Notes: generated by a model from the sequence alone, not told the origin. A stretch of DNA of 64,000 bases from Cladopsammia gracilis (GCA_022457155.1 JAJGOT010000288.1:553001-617000); one strand, 5' to 3'; counted from the first letter of the stretch, positions 44,465 to 54,504 are shown. Translations and numbers: made by a program.

Positions 44465-45413
44465 TTAAGGTGGCTCGACTGGATTTTTTGAGGGCGATAC
44501 CCCCCCGCCCAAGTTTGAGCATTACTTATGACACCATTAACAATGATATGGAAAAACGGTCACCACGGCTGTAATAGATAAAGATGAAAAATTGTTAATA
44601 CCAGTGTTATATTAACATCGGAGTTGCTATAGCAACGTAATGACGCCATGACGTTTTTGACTTGCCGTCGTATTTCTCGGCACCTTCCATAGCCGCCTCG
44701 ATTATGGCAAAGATTGAACAAATTCTATAAGAGCGTTTTAGAAATTTTTAGGGATGAAGTTTTGGGGATTATAAACCAGTGAAAAACATACTATCGACAT
44801 AATTGGCTAATATCTAAAGAAAACGACGCGCTTTGGGAATACAGTTTCATCTCATAGTAGTTTGATTTCATCTGAGATCGTGTGTGAAAAAGTGAGGGTG
44901 ATTACCTTGGCCGATTGCGAGAAAATAGGATTTGATTGGTGTGCAGCTGCTCTTGTTGCCATTTCTGTATGTAATTTGGACTCCGCCTACAAATGTGATG
45001 ATAATTTGAAAACTGCTTGATAAATGTTTTTTAAAATTTGACAATCTCGAGATTAATCATAAATTTATATGGCCTACAAGTTTCGAGGACATTGAAAACA
45101 TGCAAGGCAATAAAATAGGGCCTCCAATGTATCAAATGTTTCCCGCGGATTTCGTGTTTACAAGTGAACGTCCTCATTATTCACGGGCATTGTTTTCAAG
45201 TTCCATATGCACGTGCACAACTTTAACAAAAACTTCATTTGCATCGAATTTTCCGAAATATGCTAATGACTGACTTGAGAATTGTAACAACATTATGCAC
45301 TCTGTGTCAAGCTATTACGCTGTAAAGCGGCCATGCCGAGGCCTCTATGTCCAGAAAACGTAAAGGTATTATTCCACAGAACAACAGAGCAGGATAAAAG
45401 TCTCGACCCACAA
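44465..45413. other. Intergenic with one element end
   Basis: TTAAGGTGGCTCGACTGGATTTTTT near 44465 resembles the left end of the previous element, but no matching right end is seen. Nothing else assigned. Confidence 0.4.
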
Positions 45414-45522
45414 CAGCTTTTGTTTTACTTCTGATTGGTCAAGAACGTGGCGCGAGATTTTTTAGCCAATCACAAAGCGTAGCAATGAAAAACCAAAACA
45501 GTCGCGAAATAGCGAGTGAAAC
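45414..45522 (+). mobile_element. Right half of a CCAAT-rich MITE
   Basis: TTTTACTTCTGATTGGTCAAG...TTTTTTAGCCAATCACAAAGC matches the family; the left half is missing. Confidence 0.75.
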
Positions 45523-45795
45523 TAAGGGACGGACCATTATTTTTTTGACGGGGGGGGGGGGGGGGGTTGGAAAATTTTGAAATAAATTGTTTTCTGGAAG
45601 AGGCTATAAACACTGAAATAAATTGTATGCAAGCAAAAAATGAAGAAGAAAATTGTTTGCTGGAAGTATAGCAGTTGGACGGAGACACAAAATAAATTGT
45701 TTGCAGCAGGTGCCGCATATAAAAAAATGTTTGCATGCGAAAATTTTCCAAACCCCCCCCCCCCCCCCGTCAAAAAAATAATGGTCCGTCCCTAA
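45523..45795. mobile_element. MITE with G-run terminal repeats
   Basis: AGGGACGGACCATTATTTTTTTGACG plus a run of about 18 G is inverted as a C run and CGTCAAAAAAATAATGGTCCGTCCCT. The inside has three or four AAATAAATTGTTTGC-like repeats. The paired G/C runs could form a long hairpin or a quadruplex on either strand. Confidence 0.85.
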
Positions 45796-45969
45796 AGGCC
45801 ATCTGACTCGGAAATATTGACCCGAGTAGGCAACGAGTAATTTAAAAGTATCACATAAGCGTAGTCTTGTTGTAATATAATTATTTGCTAGCAATGGTTT
45901 ATCAATTCTTATAGTGTTTACCTCCTCTTACTAACGTTTTCAATATTCTCATCTACTTTTCCTTATCTT

Positions 45970-46165
45970 TTTTTGTTAATTCTTTCTATTGCTGGCTTTA
46001 TAGATGCCGTAATTTCCACAACCAACCTCCCAGCTAAACACCTCGACATGTTATGTGTTAATGCAACTAAGTTCTACTTGAAAACAGTTTTCAGCTTCTT
46101 CCTTTGTTTCTATTCCAAGAACGTCATTTTCGAGAGAGAAACATTATTACTTGTGTTTGAATAAC
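45970..46165 (-). repeat. Segment shared, inverted, with unit 2 5' flank (empty TTAA site)
   Basis: CCCAGCTAAACACCTCGACATGTTATGTG-TTAA-TGCAACTAAGTT is the reverse complement of the flanks of the element at 54505-55260. Here a single TTAA (46058-46061) stands where unit 2 has the insertion. Confidence 0.85.
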
Positions 46166-46307
46166 ATTGTGTTCTCAGTCACAGTTATAAAAAATGCAGG
46201 ACCAGTTAAGTACATCTGAAATTGTTACTACTGCTCTCTGCCATGAGCGCTGGCCATGTGAAAGCTATCCTTAGTTAAATCATGTGGCTGATTTCTCAAC
46301 TGACAGA

Positions 46308-47342
46308 TCAATAGTCAGGATTCAACGGCGGCGGTGGTGCACTAGGAGTTACGGACGAGCTGTTGAAAGGAATAACTTCAGTTATCTGTCTTGGCGCTGG
46401 CAGAGGTGCGACGGTATTCTGCAACCGCAGAGGAGGTGTAGATGTTGAAGACTCGCGGTTCTCGCGCTCCGCGCGGTCCTCGCGGTCCTCGCGGTCCTCG
46501 CGGTCCTCGCGGTCCTCGCGGTCCTCGCGGCTGGCTTCATCAGTGCCACAATCGCAACCACAACACAACTTGAATATTTGTCGTATATGGGTAACGAAAA
46601 GAAAGATATTCTTGTTGATGAACGGTAAAGAAGCAGATATTCCATAGCCTAAGCTCAATCCCAAGCGAAGCCCTAGAAATATCGCTTCAAAAACCGCTTG
46701 AATGAAATAAAAAACTATCCAACACAGTTCATTGGTAAGGTCTTCATCGAGACAGATGTGCCAATCTACCGCAATAACATATGGCAACCACAAGTAGCTT
46801 ATGCATGCAAAAGCAATAAGTGTATTCTTGAAATGTCTGGATATACCATAACTGCATTGGTTTTCGTCTAAGATAACTCCAAGCAGTTCAATTCCGTCGT
46901 ACAAATTGATCACAGCCTTCAATAAACACGCACATACGGGAAGTTGCCTGAAGTTTTTGTCACTGCACGATGCCACCGCTGTGTGAAATACAATCATCAA
47001 CAATAGCGGTGTGATGTACAAGGTCATCCTTAAAGTGCTCGGATTCCAGAATCCTTTGCTTTCTATTTTATCACCAGTGCGGCCAAAAACAATTCCGATC
47101 AAAGGTACTAAGCCGAGCCATACGTACAATGTCCCAAATAGCAATACATAACCGAGATCCTTTTGATCACTGTTCATCCACCACCAAACTCCAAGCGCAG
47201 CAGGAAGAAAGAGGATGCAGACTGCATACCAATCGTTTGTATCTTCGTATGTTGCTGGATACGAAGCCAAGAAAATGCTCTGCACGATCATCAAGGCAAA
47301 GAATAAGAGACGACCAAAGATACTCCATATTTTAGCTGACAT
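46308..47342 (-). CDS. Multi-pass membrane protein, paralogue 1 (TMEM121-like?)
   Basis: Intronless; 344 residues from the ATG at 47342 (MSAKIWSIFGR). I choose this start because similarity to the other paralogues begins there; the frame stays open upstream to 47447. Hydrophobic segments lie near residues 10-27, 39-56, 65-87, 106-125, 172-190 and 205-240. A CCGCDC cluster follows, then a charged run of six RED triplets (coded at about 46472-46530) and a proline-rich tail ending SAPPPPLNPDY. Conserved blocks include FLPAALG.WWWMNS, LYVWLGLVPLIGIVFGR, NLYDGIELLGVILDE and INKNIFLF. Size, layout, the K-N pair in the last membrane segment and the proline-rich end resemble the TMEM121 family, whose function is poorly known; this is a tentative similarity. 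The RED run is unique to this copy. NPDY is an NPxY-type motif. Confidence 0.85.
   Translation of the reverse strand: MSAKIWSIFGRLLFFALMIVQSIFLASYPATYEDTNDWYAVCILFLPAALGVWWWMNSDQKDLGYVLLFGTLYVWLGLVPLIGIVFGRTGDKIESKGFWNPSTLRMTLYITPLLLMIVFHTAVASCSDKNFRQLPVCACLLKAVINLYDGIELLGVILDENQCSYGISRHFKNTLIAFACISYLWLPYVIAVDWHICLDEDLTNELCWIVFYFIQAVFEAIFLGLRLGLSLGYGISASLPFINKNIFLFVTHIRQIFKLCCGCDCGTDEASREDREDREDREDREDREDRAERENRESSTSTPPLRLQNTVAPLPAPRQITEVIPFNSSSVTPSAPPPPLNPDY
46472..46530 (-). repeat. Coding 9-bp minisatellite (RED triplets)
   Basis: Six perfect 9-bp units GCGGTCCTC on the plus strand encode Arg-Glu-Asp on the minus strand. Identity among units implies recent expansion. Sister genes have only single acidic stretches at this place. 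Confidence 0.95.
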
Positions 47343-47615
47343 TATTGATGAGTACGTTTGATAACAGAATTGAGTAACGAGTCTCAAGGAAGTGAGGGTC
47401 AAGATGTAGTCATGGAAACTGAGAGAAAAAAAAGTGGAGTTATTCATCCCTTTCAGAAAATTATCTGATTAACTATTTTTCTTGAAGCTGCCTCCGTCGA
47501 TAAATTCCTAAACAGTGGCCTTGAAATTAACGCTCAAGTGCTCAGTTAACTTTCCCGAGATGCTTTTAATTTCTTATTATCAGTTTAAAAAGCTAAAAAT
47601 TTTATTAATCTTGAG

Positions 47616-47680
47616 CTATGAACTACAGATCAGACTGATAACATTTTTTAAATACTTCAACATCCGCGATTAACTGGAAC
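47616..47680 (-). promoter_or_regulatory. Conserved 5' flank block of the membrane gene family
   Basis: CTATGAACTACAGATCAGAC...AATACTTCAACATCCGCGAT...ACTGGAAC is kept at 47616-47680, 53840-53904 and 59008-59070, 130-290 bp upstream of each ATG. It may be promoter or 5' UTR; shared ancestry of the units alone could also explain it. Confidence 0.35.
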
Positions 47681-47844
47681 CCAACTCACTGCTTATAAAA
47701 CTAAATCGTGAACAACACGCACTAAAAAAAATCAGCAAATTATGGGTTAACATATGAAAGTAAGAAAATAAACAAAAAGAATCAAGTTCTATTTAACATT
47801 CCGTTTACTAAGAAAAAAATCAAATAATAAAACCAATTAATTTA

Positions 47845-47964
47845 GGCCCAGTTCAAACGTCGAACTTCACATGTGACAAACCTAATGCAAATGAGCAAAA
47901 TCTATTGTTCTTGCTAATTTGCATTAGGTTCGGCACATGTGAAGTTCGACGTTTGAACTGGGCC
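47845..47964. mobile_element. Near-perfect hairpin MITE (copy 2)
   Basis: GGCCCAGTTCAAACGTCGAA / TTCGACGTTTGAACTGGGCC; arms about 55 bp; TTA on both sides, compatible with a 3-bp duplication of the PIF/Harbinger type. Confidence 0.92.
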
Positions 47965-47989
47965 TTATTTGTGTTCTATTTGGACGACT

Positions 47990-48712
47990 CGCTTCTCTCT
48001 TTTTCTCGCCTGCCGGTGCCCGCGCTACTCGCGGCTCGCGGCTTCGCCGCTCGCCGCTCGCCGCTCGCACCGCTATTTTTTTGCGTTTGTGCCCACTGAC
48101 TTTTGCGAAAAAAGAGAGACTGCTCGCAGTCTAGAAATGATTGTTTAGCGTTTAGCTGTGTTTGCCGAACAAGGAATGGTTTAGTGAAAAAAAAAATACG
48201 ATCCTGACTTATATTTCTTGTTTGCCGTCAGTTTTATAAGTATGTAAGTCATGCATTTCCACTAAAATTAAAGAAAGTTTTACAATACAAAAATGTAAAA
48301 CACAGTTAATGGAGCGTGACGTTCTGAGGCCCTGTGGGGCATGTATTTTTGTAATTGTACTTTGACTCGCAACTAAAGTTTATAAATGTACCTTGTATCC
48401 TTCGTCTAGGTTTTTCATCTATAGCCCTATTGTAGTACTATCAACCTCATCTGATTATGGCTTAGTTCCCGTTCTCTAAATGGCCGGATTTGTTTATGTC
48501 CCATTCATGTCGTATTCTCTATCATTTTTTTTTCATCATTTTATTCAGTTCAATAGTTTAAATTTAACAAATAAAAGAAATATACAACCTGCATATAGCA
48601 AAGCTAATCAAGGCAGGTTGTATAATTTACAATCAAATTTAGCAAACACAAATTATTAGTAAAATCAGGTAAATAATAAATAAATAATTAATTAAAAATA
48701 ATAATAATAATA
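47990..48712. other. Unit 1 upstream end and intergenic sequence
   Basis: GACGACTCGCTT (47984) and TTTGCCGAACAAGGAATGGTTTAG (48160) recur in units 2 (54381, 54430) and 3 (59282, 59318). Short GCTCGCCGC repeats lie near 48040-48070. No gene seen. Confidence 0.5.
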
Positions 48713-49110
48713 TTAGGGCCATTTATACGGGAGAAAATAAGACGCGTCTTATCTAAGACGCGACTTAAATAAGACGCGAACCGATCGTATAAACAGTACA
48801 AAATAAGCATTCGTGTCTTATTTTAGACGCGACTTAAATAAGACGCGTCTTATCTTAGAACAGGGTTTTCAGCTGTTCTTATTTTGTCCGCGTCTTAAAT
48901 AAGACGTGAACTTCCTCGTATAAATGCTTTCGCGTCCTAAATAAGACGTGAACAACAAGTGCGCCGTATCAAAAATAAGATGCGAACCATTTATACGTGA
49001 TCTTCGCGTCTTATGTTGGACGCAAACGTATAAATGGTACACTTCGCATCTTATTTAAGTCGCGTCTTAGATAAGACGCGTCTTATTTTCTCCCGTATAA
49101 ATGACCCTAA
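48713..49110. mobile_element. MITE built from AAGACGCG repeats, TTAGGG/CCCTAA ends
   Basis: TTAGGGCCATTTATACGGGAG / CTCCCGTATAAATGACCCTAA with inverted arms of about 65 bp. The whole interior is direct and inverted copies of TAAGACGCG(T/A)-like words, about 14 of them. Confidence 0.88.
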
Positions 49111-49170
49111 TAATAAATAAATAAAATAAAGAAATAAGTAAAATAAATAAATAAAATAAATAAATAAATA
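49111..49170. repeat. A/T-rich (AAAT)-type simple repeat
   Basis: Irregular AAATAAAT repeats directly after the MITE. Confidence 0.8.
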
Positions 49171-49379
49171 GGTATACACACATTCACAGATAGCTAGCAT
49201 TTACATGAGTAGTGCAAGAACCTATAATAATAACACATAGAAGATAAAGAAGTAATAAAAATAGCTGGAGTCTGATTAATGATAATTGGTAATTTTCAAC
49301 ATTAACGTAGAGACCTCAACATAATCGTCCTCATTACCAAGTACCGTAAGTAAAAATCATCTAATCAATCTATCATGTG

Positions 49380-49568
49380 AAGTCTAGCATTTGTATGTTA
49401 CAGCCTCGGCCATTGGCCTAAGCATTGAACACTGCCTAGCTATAAAAGGAACTGTAGAAGGTTCAAAGGCACATTTGCCTTCAGTTGAGTTACTCACTGT
49501 TAAGCTCTGTTAAAAATTTTTCCCTCCTTCCTTCCCTGTTGGAGTTATTTGGGTATCCTCAATAAACT

Positions 49569-49599
<31 letters not shown>

Positions 49600-49600
49600 C
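49380..49600 (+). promoter_or_regulatory. Compact Pol II-like unit: CCAAT, TATA box, initiator, poly(A) signal (solo LTR-like)
   Basis: ATTGG near 49412, TATAAAAG at 49441-49448, an initiator-like TCAGTT at 49481, AATAAA at 49561-49566, then (AAAT)n to about 49600. Spacing of TATA, start and poly(A) signal fits a U3-R arrangement of an LTR, or a retroposed short transcript. No clear LTR ends or coding region were seen. Confidence 0.35.
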
Positions 49601-49869
49601 ATTTATATCGGTAGGGTTGCAGCCCTTAGAAGCTTCTATTTTCATTGGCCTTGTAAAACAAGGCTGCTATTGTTTTTAGGGTTAGGGTCCATTGTTGTGT
49701 TGTTTGTCCTATTGTTAGGTCTAAGGGTGGCAAGCCAATGGTGTGAGACTTTCTAAGAGCTGCGACATCACCCATTCAGATATAGCACAAATCCTATATA
49801 CATATTCAAATGCGCTTCACAATCAATCAGAACATACACTTTTGAGGATGAGATCGGACGTCAGCTTCT

Positions 49870-50093
49870 GAAGGCGCCACAGGCAGCCGCTATGGGTCCA
49901 TTGTTGATCTCATCTCCCCCACCCCACCCATGAACAATGTTTAGCACTGAGGGTGGTCACAGCCAGGGTTTGTTACGTCCTCAGTGGTTCTTTTACATCC
50001 CCATGGGAGACGGGACCGCTATTTCTACGTGGTCATCCGAGCCACGTGAAGGTCTAGCCATTTGCCGATGTCATAGCAAAGGCAGCATCTTCG

Positions 50094-50129
<36 letters not shown>

Positions 50130-50186
50130 CCGGGGTTCGAACCCGAGACCTCCCGCTCTGCAGACCGGTGAGCTAACCAGGAGGCG
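49870..50186 (-). repeat. tRNA-headed SINE, minus orientation
   Basis: The tRNA-like head lies at the right end on the minus strand: GGTTAGCTCACCGGTCTGCAG and B-box GGTTCGAACCCC. The body continues leftward to GCGGCTGCCTGTGGCGCC. A divergent relative is at 16270-16560. Confidence 0.7.
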
Positions 50187-50196
50187 GTGAAAGCAG

Positions 50197-50239
50197 TAGT
50201 TATCATACTTGGTCATTCATAACAAATCAAAGGCTCCTA
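50197..50239. repeat. Duplicated unit 2, distal edge
   Basis: TATCATACTTGGTCATTCATAACAAATC matches 56746-56774 in unit 3; the match resumes at 50623 after an insertion. Confidence 0.8.
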
Positions 50240-50622
50240 GTGAAGCAAAAAACGGCAAACTGATCCTTACGGCAGAAAAACAGAAGCAGAAGCAGAAGCA
50301 AATAAAATAAAATAAAAGTGGAATATAATAGTGCCCAATATTTCGCTTTGCAAAACAAAGCTTCTTCAGGGGCTAGCACTATAAATGATTACAACTGTAA
50401 AACCGTTATACAAGTGGTTTTGAAAAAACTAAATATTGGGCACTATTATATTCCACTTTTATTTTATTTTATTTGCTTCTGCTTCTGTTTTTCTGCCGTA
50501 AGGATCAGTTTGCCGTTTTTTGCTTCACTTCAAGTATTAATACTGATCTAGGTCTGGAAACCAGATCCGGCCATTCTCATCGGTTTGTTGCAGTGATCGT
50601 GCATTCTATGTTTCTTTTTATA
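50240..50622 (-). mobile_element. 383-bp Penelope-like/retrozyme-like element with 12-bp target duplication
   Basis: CAAAGGCTCCTA flanks it (50228-50239; 50623-50634); the sister unit at about 56778 has one related site. Long inverted arms (about 50256-50350 and 50440-50525) contain AAACGGCAAACTGATCCTTA, GAAGCAGAAGCAAATAAAAT and GTGCCCAATATTT. A hammerhead-like core lies on the minus strand. There is no coding capacity. Confidence 0.75.
50341..50369 (-). ncRNA. Hammerhead-ribozyme-like core
   Basis: On the minus strand CTGAAGA (50369-50363) fits CUGANGA; then a perfect hairpin GCTTTG-TTTT-GCAAAGC-type stem II; then GAAA (50344-50341). The base after GAAA is T rather than the usual C, which would need a compensating partner. 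Confidence 0.4.
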
Positions 50623-50639
50623 CAAAGGCTCCTATGAGC

Positions 50640-51046
50640 ACTAATGAGCCAACTCGTAAATACAAAACGATCTAAATAAAAGATTCTGCACAACAACGAA
50701 TGCTCTTCTTTCCTGGTCGACCCCCACCCCCTGCATCCAACTCGTCCCCACCCTCCCCTCCCTCCAACGCCGGCACCAAAGGGTAAGGCAGGTGACCATT
50801 ACATATCGTGGGCTCAATGTTTCGGCCGTAAGGGAGCGAGTCGACCTGACTTTCAGATGGTTAAGTAATGCTCCACATAAGAACTACTGCAAACTTCATT
50901 GTTCTGCGGCATTGGCTCTTAAAAACTGCAGTAACAGTTAAGTACATCTCAAATTGTTACCACTTCACTGCTCTCTGCCATGAGCCCTGGCCATAAGCTA
51001 TCCTCAGTTGAATCACATATGGCTGATTTCAGTGCGAACTGACTGA
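50640..51046. repeat. Unit 2, 3' flank of the membrane gene
   Basis: GAGCACTAATGAGCCAACTCG (50636) and CTCTCTGCCATGAGCCCTGGCC (50972) match units 1 and 3. Confidence 0.75.
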
Positions 51047-51410
51047 TCAATGGTCAGGATTAAACGGCGGAGGCGGTGCACTAGGAGATACAGACAAGCT
51101 GTTAACGGGAATAACTTCAGTTATCTGTCTTGGCGCTGGCTGAGGTGCAACGGTATTCTGCTGCACAGGACGTGGAGGTGCAGATGTGGAAGCCTCGCGG
51201 CTTTCTTCATCAGTGCCGTATTTCAACTTGAATATTTGTCGTATGTAGAAAATAAATAGAAAGATATTCTTGTTGATGAATACAGAAGCAGATATTCCAT
51301 AGCCTAAGCTTAATCCCAAGCGAAGCCCTAGAAATGTCGCTTCAAGAACCGCTTGGATAACATAATAAATTATCCAAAACGGTTCATCACTAGGGCCTTC
51401 GTCGAAAGAG

Positions 51411-53132
51411 AGGGTGGCAAAGGGGTTTTACGTGACGCGTGATTGCCCCAAAATTAACCGCGTGATGCGTGATTGTGCCCAAATTAACGGCGTGATGCGT
51501 GATCAGATAGCGCAGCGTGATGCGTGATTTGCTATTTTAGAAGCGCGTGACACGTGATTTACCTTTTATTTTTCCGTGATACGTGAATGCTTTCGACGTT
51601 CTTGAAAAAACTAGAAAGGTTTCATTCAAAGGATTCAACGTAAATTGTCTAAGTGAAGGTCTGTCCGGTCTTTTCTTGACCTTTGATGTTCGTGGTGGGT
51701 CCAGAGAATCCGTTCCTGGCACGACGAGGACAGAATCGAGAAATCAGAAAATGCAATCAGAAAACTCGATCGAAGCTCACAGGGTAGAAGAGACATGTCC
51801 TAAGACGTTACGCTACAACGCCAAAGCGCACTTATCAGACCCGACGAAGAATTCAAAAAGGAAATCGGAACCATAAGAAAGCAGGCAACATATTAGGCAG
51901 AACAGAAATTACTAGGAGCGCCAATCAAATTCTACTATCGTAACATTGATTCAAATCAAAGAAAAAGAGCGAGTAGGCTACTAAGCCAAACGAAACTAAT
52001 ATGTCAATCAGCCTAAGAACAAGGCGCTAAGCCACTTGTAAATGTACAAGAGAGAGTCCAGCTCATACAGAAACAATTCGCGCTCAGTAGTGAAAAACAT
52101 GTCAGAACTTGAGAATGCCAATAATAAACATGTTGAATCTCATCCTCGTGTGCTCCCTGAGTCTTGATATAAGAAATTAAACTGAAGGTCTCAGATACAC
52201 GAAAACATCTGAATAAGAAACACATTGACCGCAAAAGACAAGCAAAACGAAATAAAGCCGATAATGCTAAGAAGAAATACACGCACTTTAAATCTTGTCA
52301 CCCACCGAGAGTCAAGAAAAGTTTCTTCAAAGTAGAGGCCCTTAGAATCCTCAGAATTGAACGAACTTTTCAAAGGAAACTTTCGGCTAAGAGGCTACCC
52401 TAACAATCTCATTGAGAAGGTGCTCTCAGAAGTAATATTCTGACAGAAAGTCAGCTCTCAATAAAACCCATGTGTACCTAACATAAAACAGATCCCTGAG
52501 TCGGATTCAGGATTTTTCTTAGAAGGGGGTGCACCTCTAAGGAATGACGTAACTGAAGGGTGACGTAAACAAATTTTAAAAGCGAACAATCCATAGGTCA
52601 TCTCGGGGGGGGGGGACACCCCCTGCACCCCTTCCCCCTCCCCTAGATCCGCCCCTGGATCCTCATGGACAAAAGGTATTTAATAGAATCGCAACCTTCA
52701 CTAACACAAATCTATAAAGAGCCTCACCTTATTTCATACAAGAGGGGTAGATCTTTTATAAGATATACTAATCAGGGCTAAACTGTAAAAGTCAAACCAG
52801 CCAAAAAACCGAGTGAACAAAGGACATAACAACCACACCACACGCTAGTTGGATTTGTGCTAGGACCGTCAAGTGAACACCCTTTATTTCATTTTAAGAT
52901 TCATGAATTAACATGCAATCCTTCCAAAAAGAAAAACTGAATACAATATCAATGCATTCAATAGGTAGGCATATGCCAACTCTACTTTGTTTTGTTACCA
53001 TTTTTACGCCGGATTACTCCTTATTTACGTGACGCGTGATTGCTTAAAAATTTTCTCCGCGATTCGTGATTTCACTTAAAAATTCGGCGTGATGCGTGAT
53101 CGGTATACCCCCCTCCCCCCCCTTGCCACCCT
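51411..53132. mobile_element. hAT-like non-autonomous transposon inside paralogue 2
   Basis: Ends AGGGTGGCAAAGGGG and its imperfect complement at 53132. CGAAAGAG target duplication (51403-51410; 53133-53140). Near both ends are clustered copies of GCGTGATGCGTGAT (at least five left, three right), likely transposase-binding repeats. The interior has small open frames but no recognisable transposase. 8-bp duplication and termini fit hAT. A smaller element (52497-52668) is nested inside. Confidence 0.9.
52497..52668. mobile_element. Nested MITE with GGATC...GGGGCGGATCTAG end
   Basis: The right end TAGATCCGCCCCTGGATCC is a characteristic hAT-type MITE terminus; the left end GAGTCGGATTCAGGATTTT is degenerate. 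A G run and C-rich blocks (CACCCCCTGCACCCC) lie inside. Confidence 0.5.
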
Positions 53133-53839
53133 CGAAAGAGCCGTCCGGCCAATCTGCCGCAACAACAATTGGCAACCACAAGTAGCTTATACACGAAAAA
53201 GCAATAAGTGCATTCTTGAAATTTCTGGATATTCCATGGCTGCATTCGTTTTCGTCCAAGATAACTCCAAGCAGTTCAATTCCGTCGTACAAATTGATCA
53301 CAACCTTCAATAAACACTTAGTGACTTGCCCGACGTTTATGCCACTTGATGCTACCGCTGTGTGAAATACAATCATCAACAATAGCGGTGTAATGCACAG
53401 GGTCATCTTTAAAGTGCTCGGATTCCAGACTCCTTTGCTTTCTATTTTATCACCACTGCGGCCAAAAACAATTCCGATCAAAGGTACTAAGCCGAGCCAT
53501 ACGTATAATGTCCCGAATATCCATCCGTAGCCGAGATCTCTTTGATTACTATTCATCCACCACCAAAATCCAAGCGCAGCAGGAAGAAAGAGGATGCAGA
53601 CTGCATACCAATCGTTTGTATCGTCGTATGTTGCTGGATACTTAGCCAAGAAAACGCACTGCACGGTCATCAAAGCAAAGAATAAGAATCCACCAAAGAT
53701 ATTCCACATTTTAGCTCAGATCATTGATGTGTACGTTTCATTTTTGATACCAAGCGAATCAGAAGTGAACCTCAATCCGGAAGTAACTCTAACGATTTGA
53801 TGTAGTCATGGAAACTGAGAGGACAATTTTAATCTTGAC

Positions 53840-53904
53840 CTATGAACTACAGATCAGACTGATACGATTTTAAAATACTTCAACATCCGCGATTGACTGG
53901 AACT
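53840..53904 (-). promoter_or_regulatory. Conserved 5' flank block, unit 2
   Basis: The copy of the block described at 47616; here it is only about 130 bp from the ATG because the flank is shortened. Confidence 0.35.
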
Positions 53905-54051
53905 CAGCCTATGTTAGCCGAGAAAGGAACATCAAACTCGCTGCATATAATTGTTTTATTATGCATATTCCTGAGCTGCACTTGTAAAGACAAGAGCGCG
54001 CACAAAAAAGTGATCAATGCACAGCAGTCAACTTGTAAGTAAACAACTTAT

Positions 54052-54133
54052 GTCACTTCTGCATGCATAAAACTATTGTCTGTAGGTATGACGTCACTTC
54101 TGCATGCATAAAACTATTGTCTGTAGGTATGAC
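54052..54133. repeat. 41-bp perfect tandem duplication
   Basis: GTCACTTCTGCATGCATAAA...TAGGTATGAC twice (54052, 54093). The junction creates TGACGTCA (54090-54097), the palindromic CRE sequence. Confidence 0.95.
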
Positions 54134-54504
54134 GTAACAGAAACAGCAAGCAATAATTAGCTGCGTGCTTATAGCCAATCAAAATCGAGCTAGTGACACC
54201 AATGTATAATAATAAAACTAAATAGTAAACAACACGCACTAAAAAAAAATCAGGAAATATTGGTTAATGTATGAAGTTAAGAAAATAAACAAAAAGAATC
54301 GACATTCGGTTTTCTAAGTGAAAATTAAATCAAAATCGAAACCGATAAAGCTTAGAAAGCGTAAGTTTGTCTTCTATAGGACGACTCGCTTGAAATGATT
54401 GTTTAGCGTCTTTACTCTTTAGTGGTGTTTGTCGAACAAGGAATGGTTTACTGAAAAGCGGAGAAAACTGAAAACTGTTTTCAAGTTGATCTTAGTTGCA
54501 TTAA

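Larger units (their letters stand above)
51047..53709 (-). pseudogene. Multi-pass membrane protein, paralogue 2, split by a transposon
   Basis: The 5' part (53709 down to 53133; MWNIFGGFLFFALM...) and the 3' part (51410 down to 51047; ...INKNIFLFIFYI...) are separated by a 1,722-bp insertion. Without the insertion and one copy of the CGAAAGAG duplication, the frame would be continuous, so no other break is visible. The insertion falls in the loop after the fifth membrane segment, and the interrupted frame now runs into unrelated residues (...EGGKGGEGG) and stops. It lacks the Cys cluster and RED run of paralogue 1 and ends NPDH, losing the NPxY tyrosine. If transcribed, it could make a C-terminally truncated protein unless the element is removed or spliced out. 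Confidence 0.9.

Noticed and set aside
46363..46647. Plus-strand frame with SRSSRSS repeats
   Set aside because: Antisense of the RED-coding minisatellite in paralogue 1.
48713..49110. TTAGGG/CCCTAA ends as interstitial telomere repeat
   Set aside because: Only one hexamer at each end, and both belong to the inverted repeats of a MITE.
51583..51876. 97-codon frame inside the hAT-like element
   Set aside because: No transposase motif recognised; length and composition do not support a gene.
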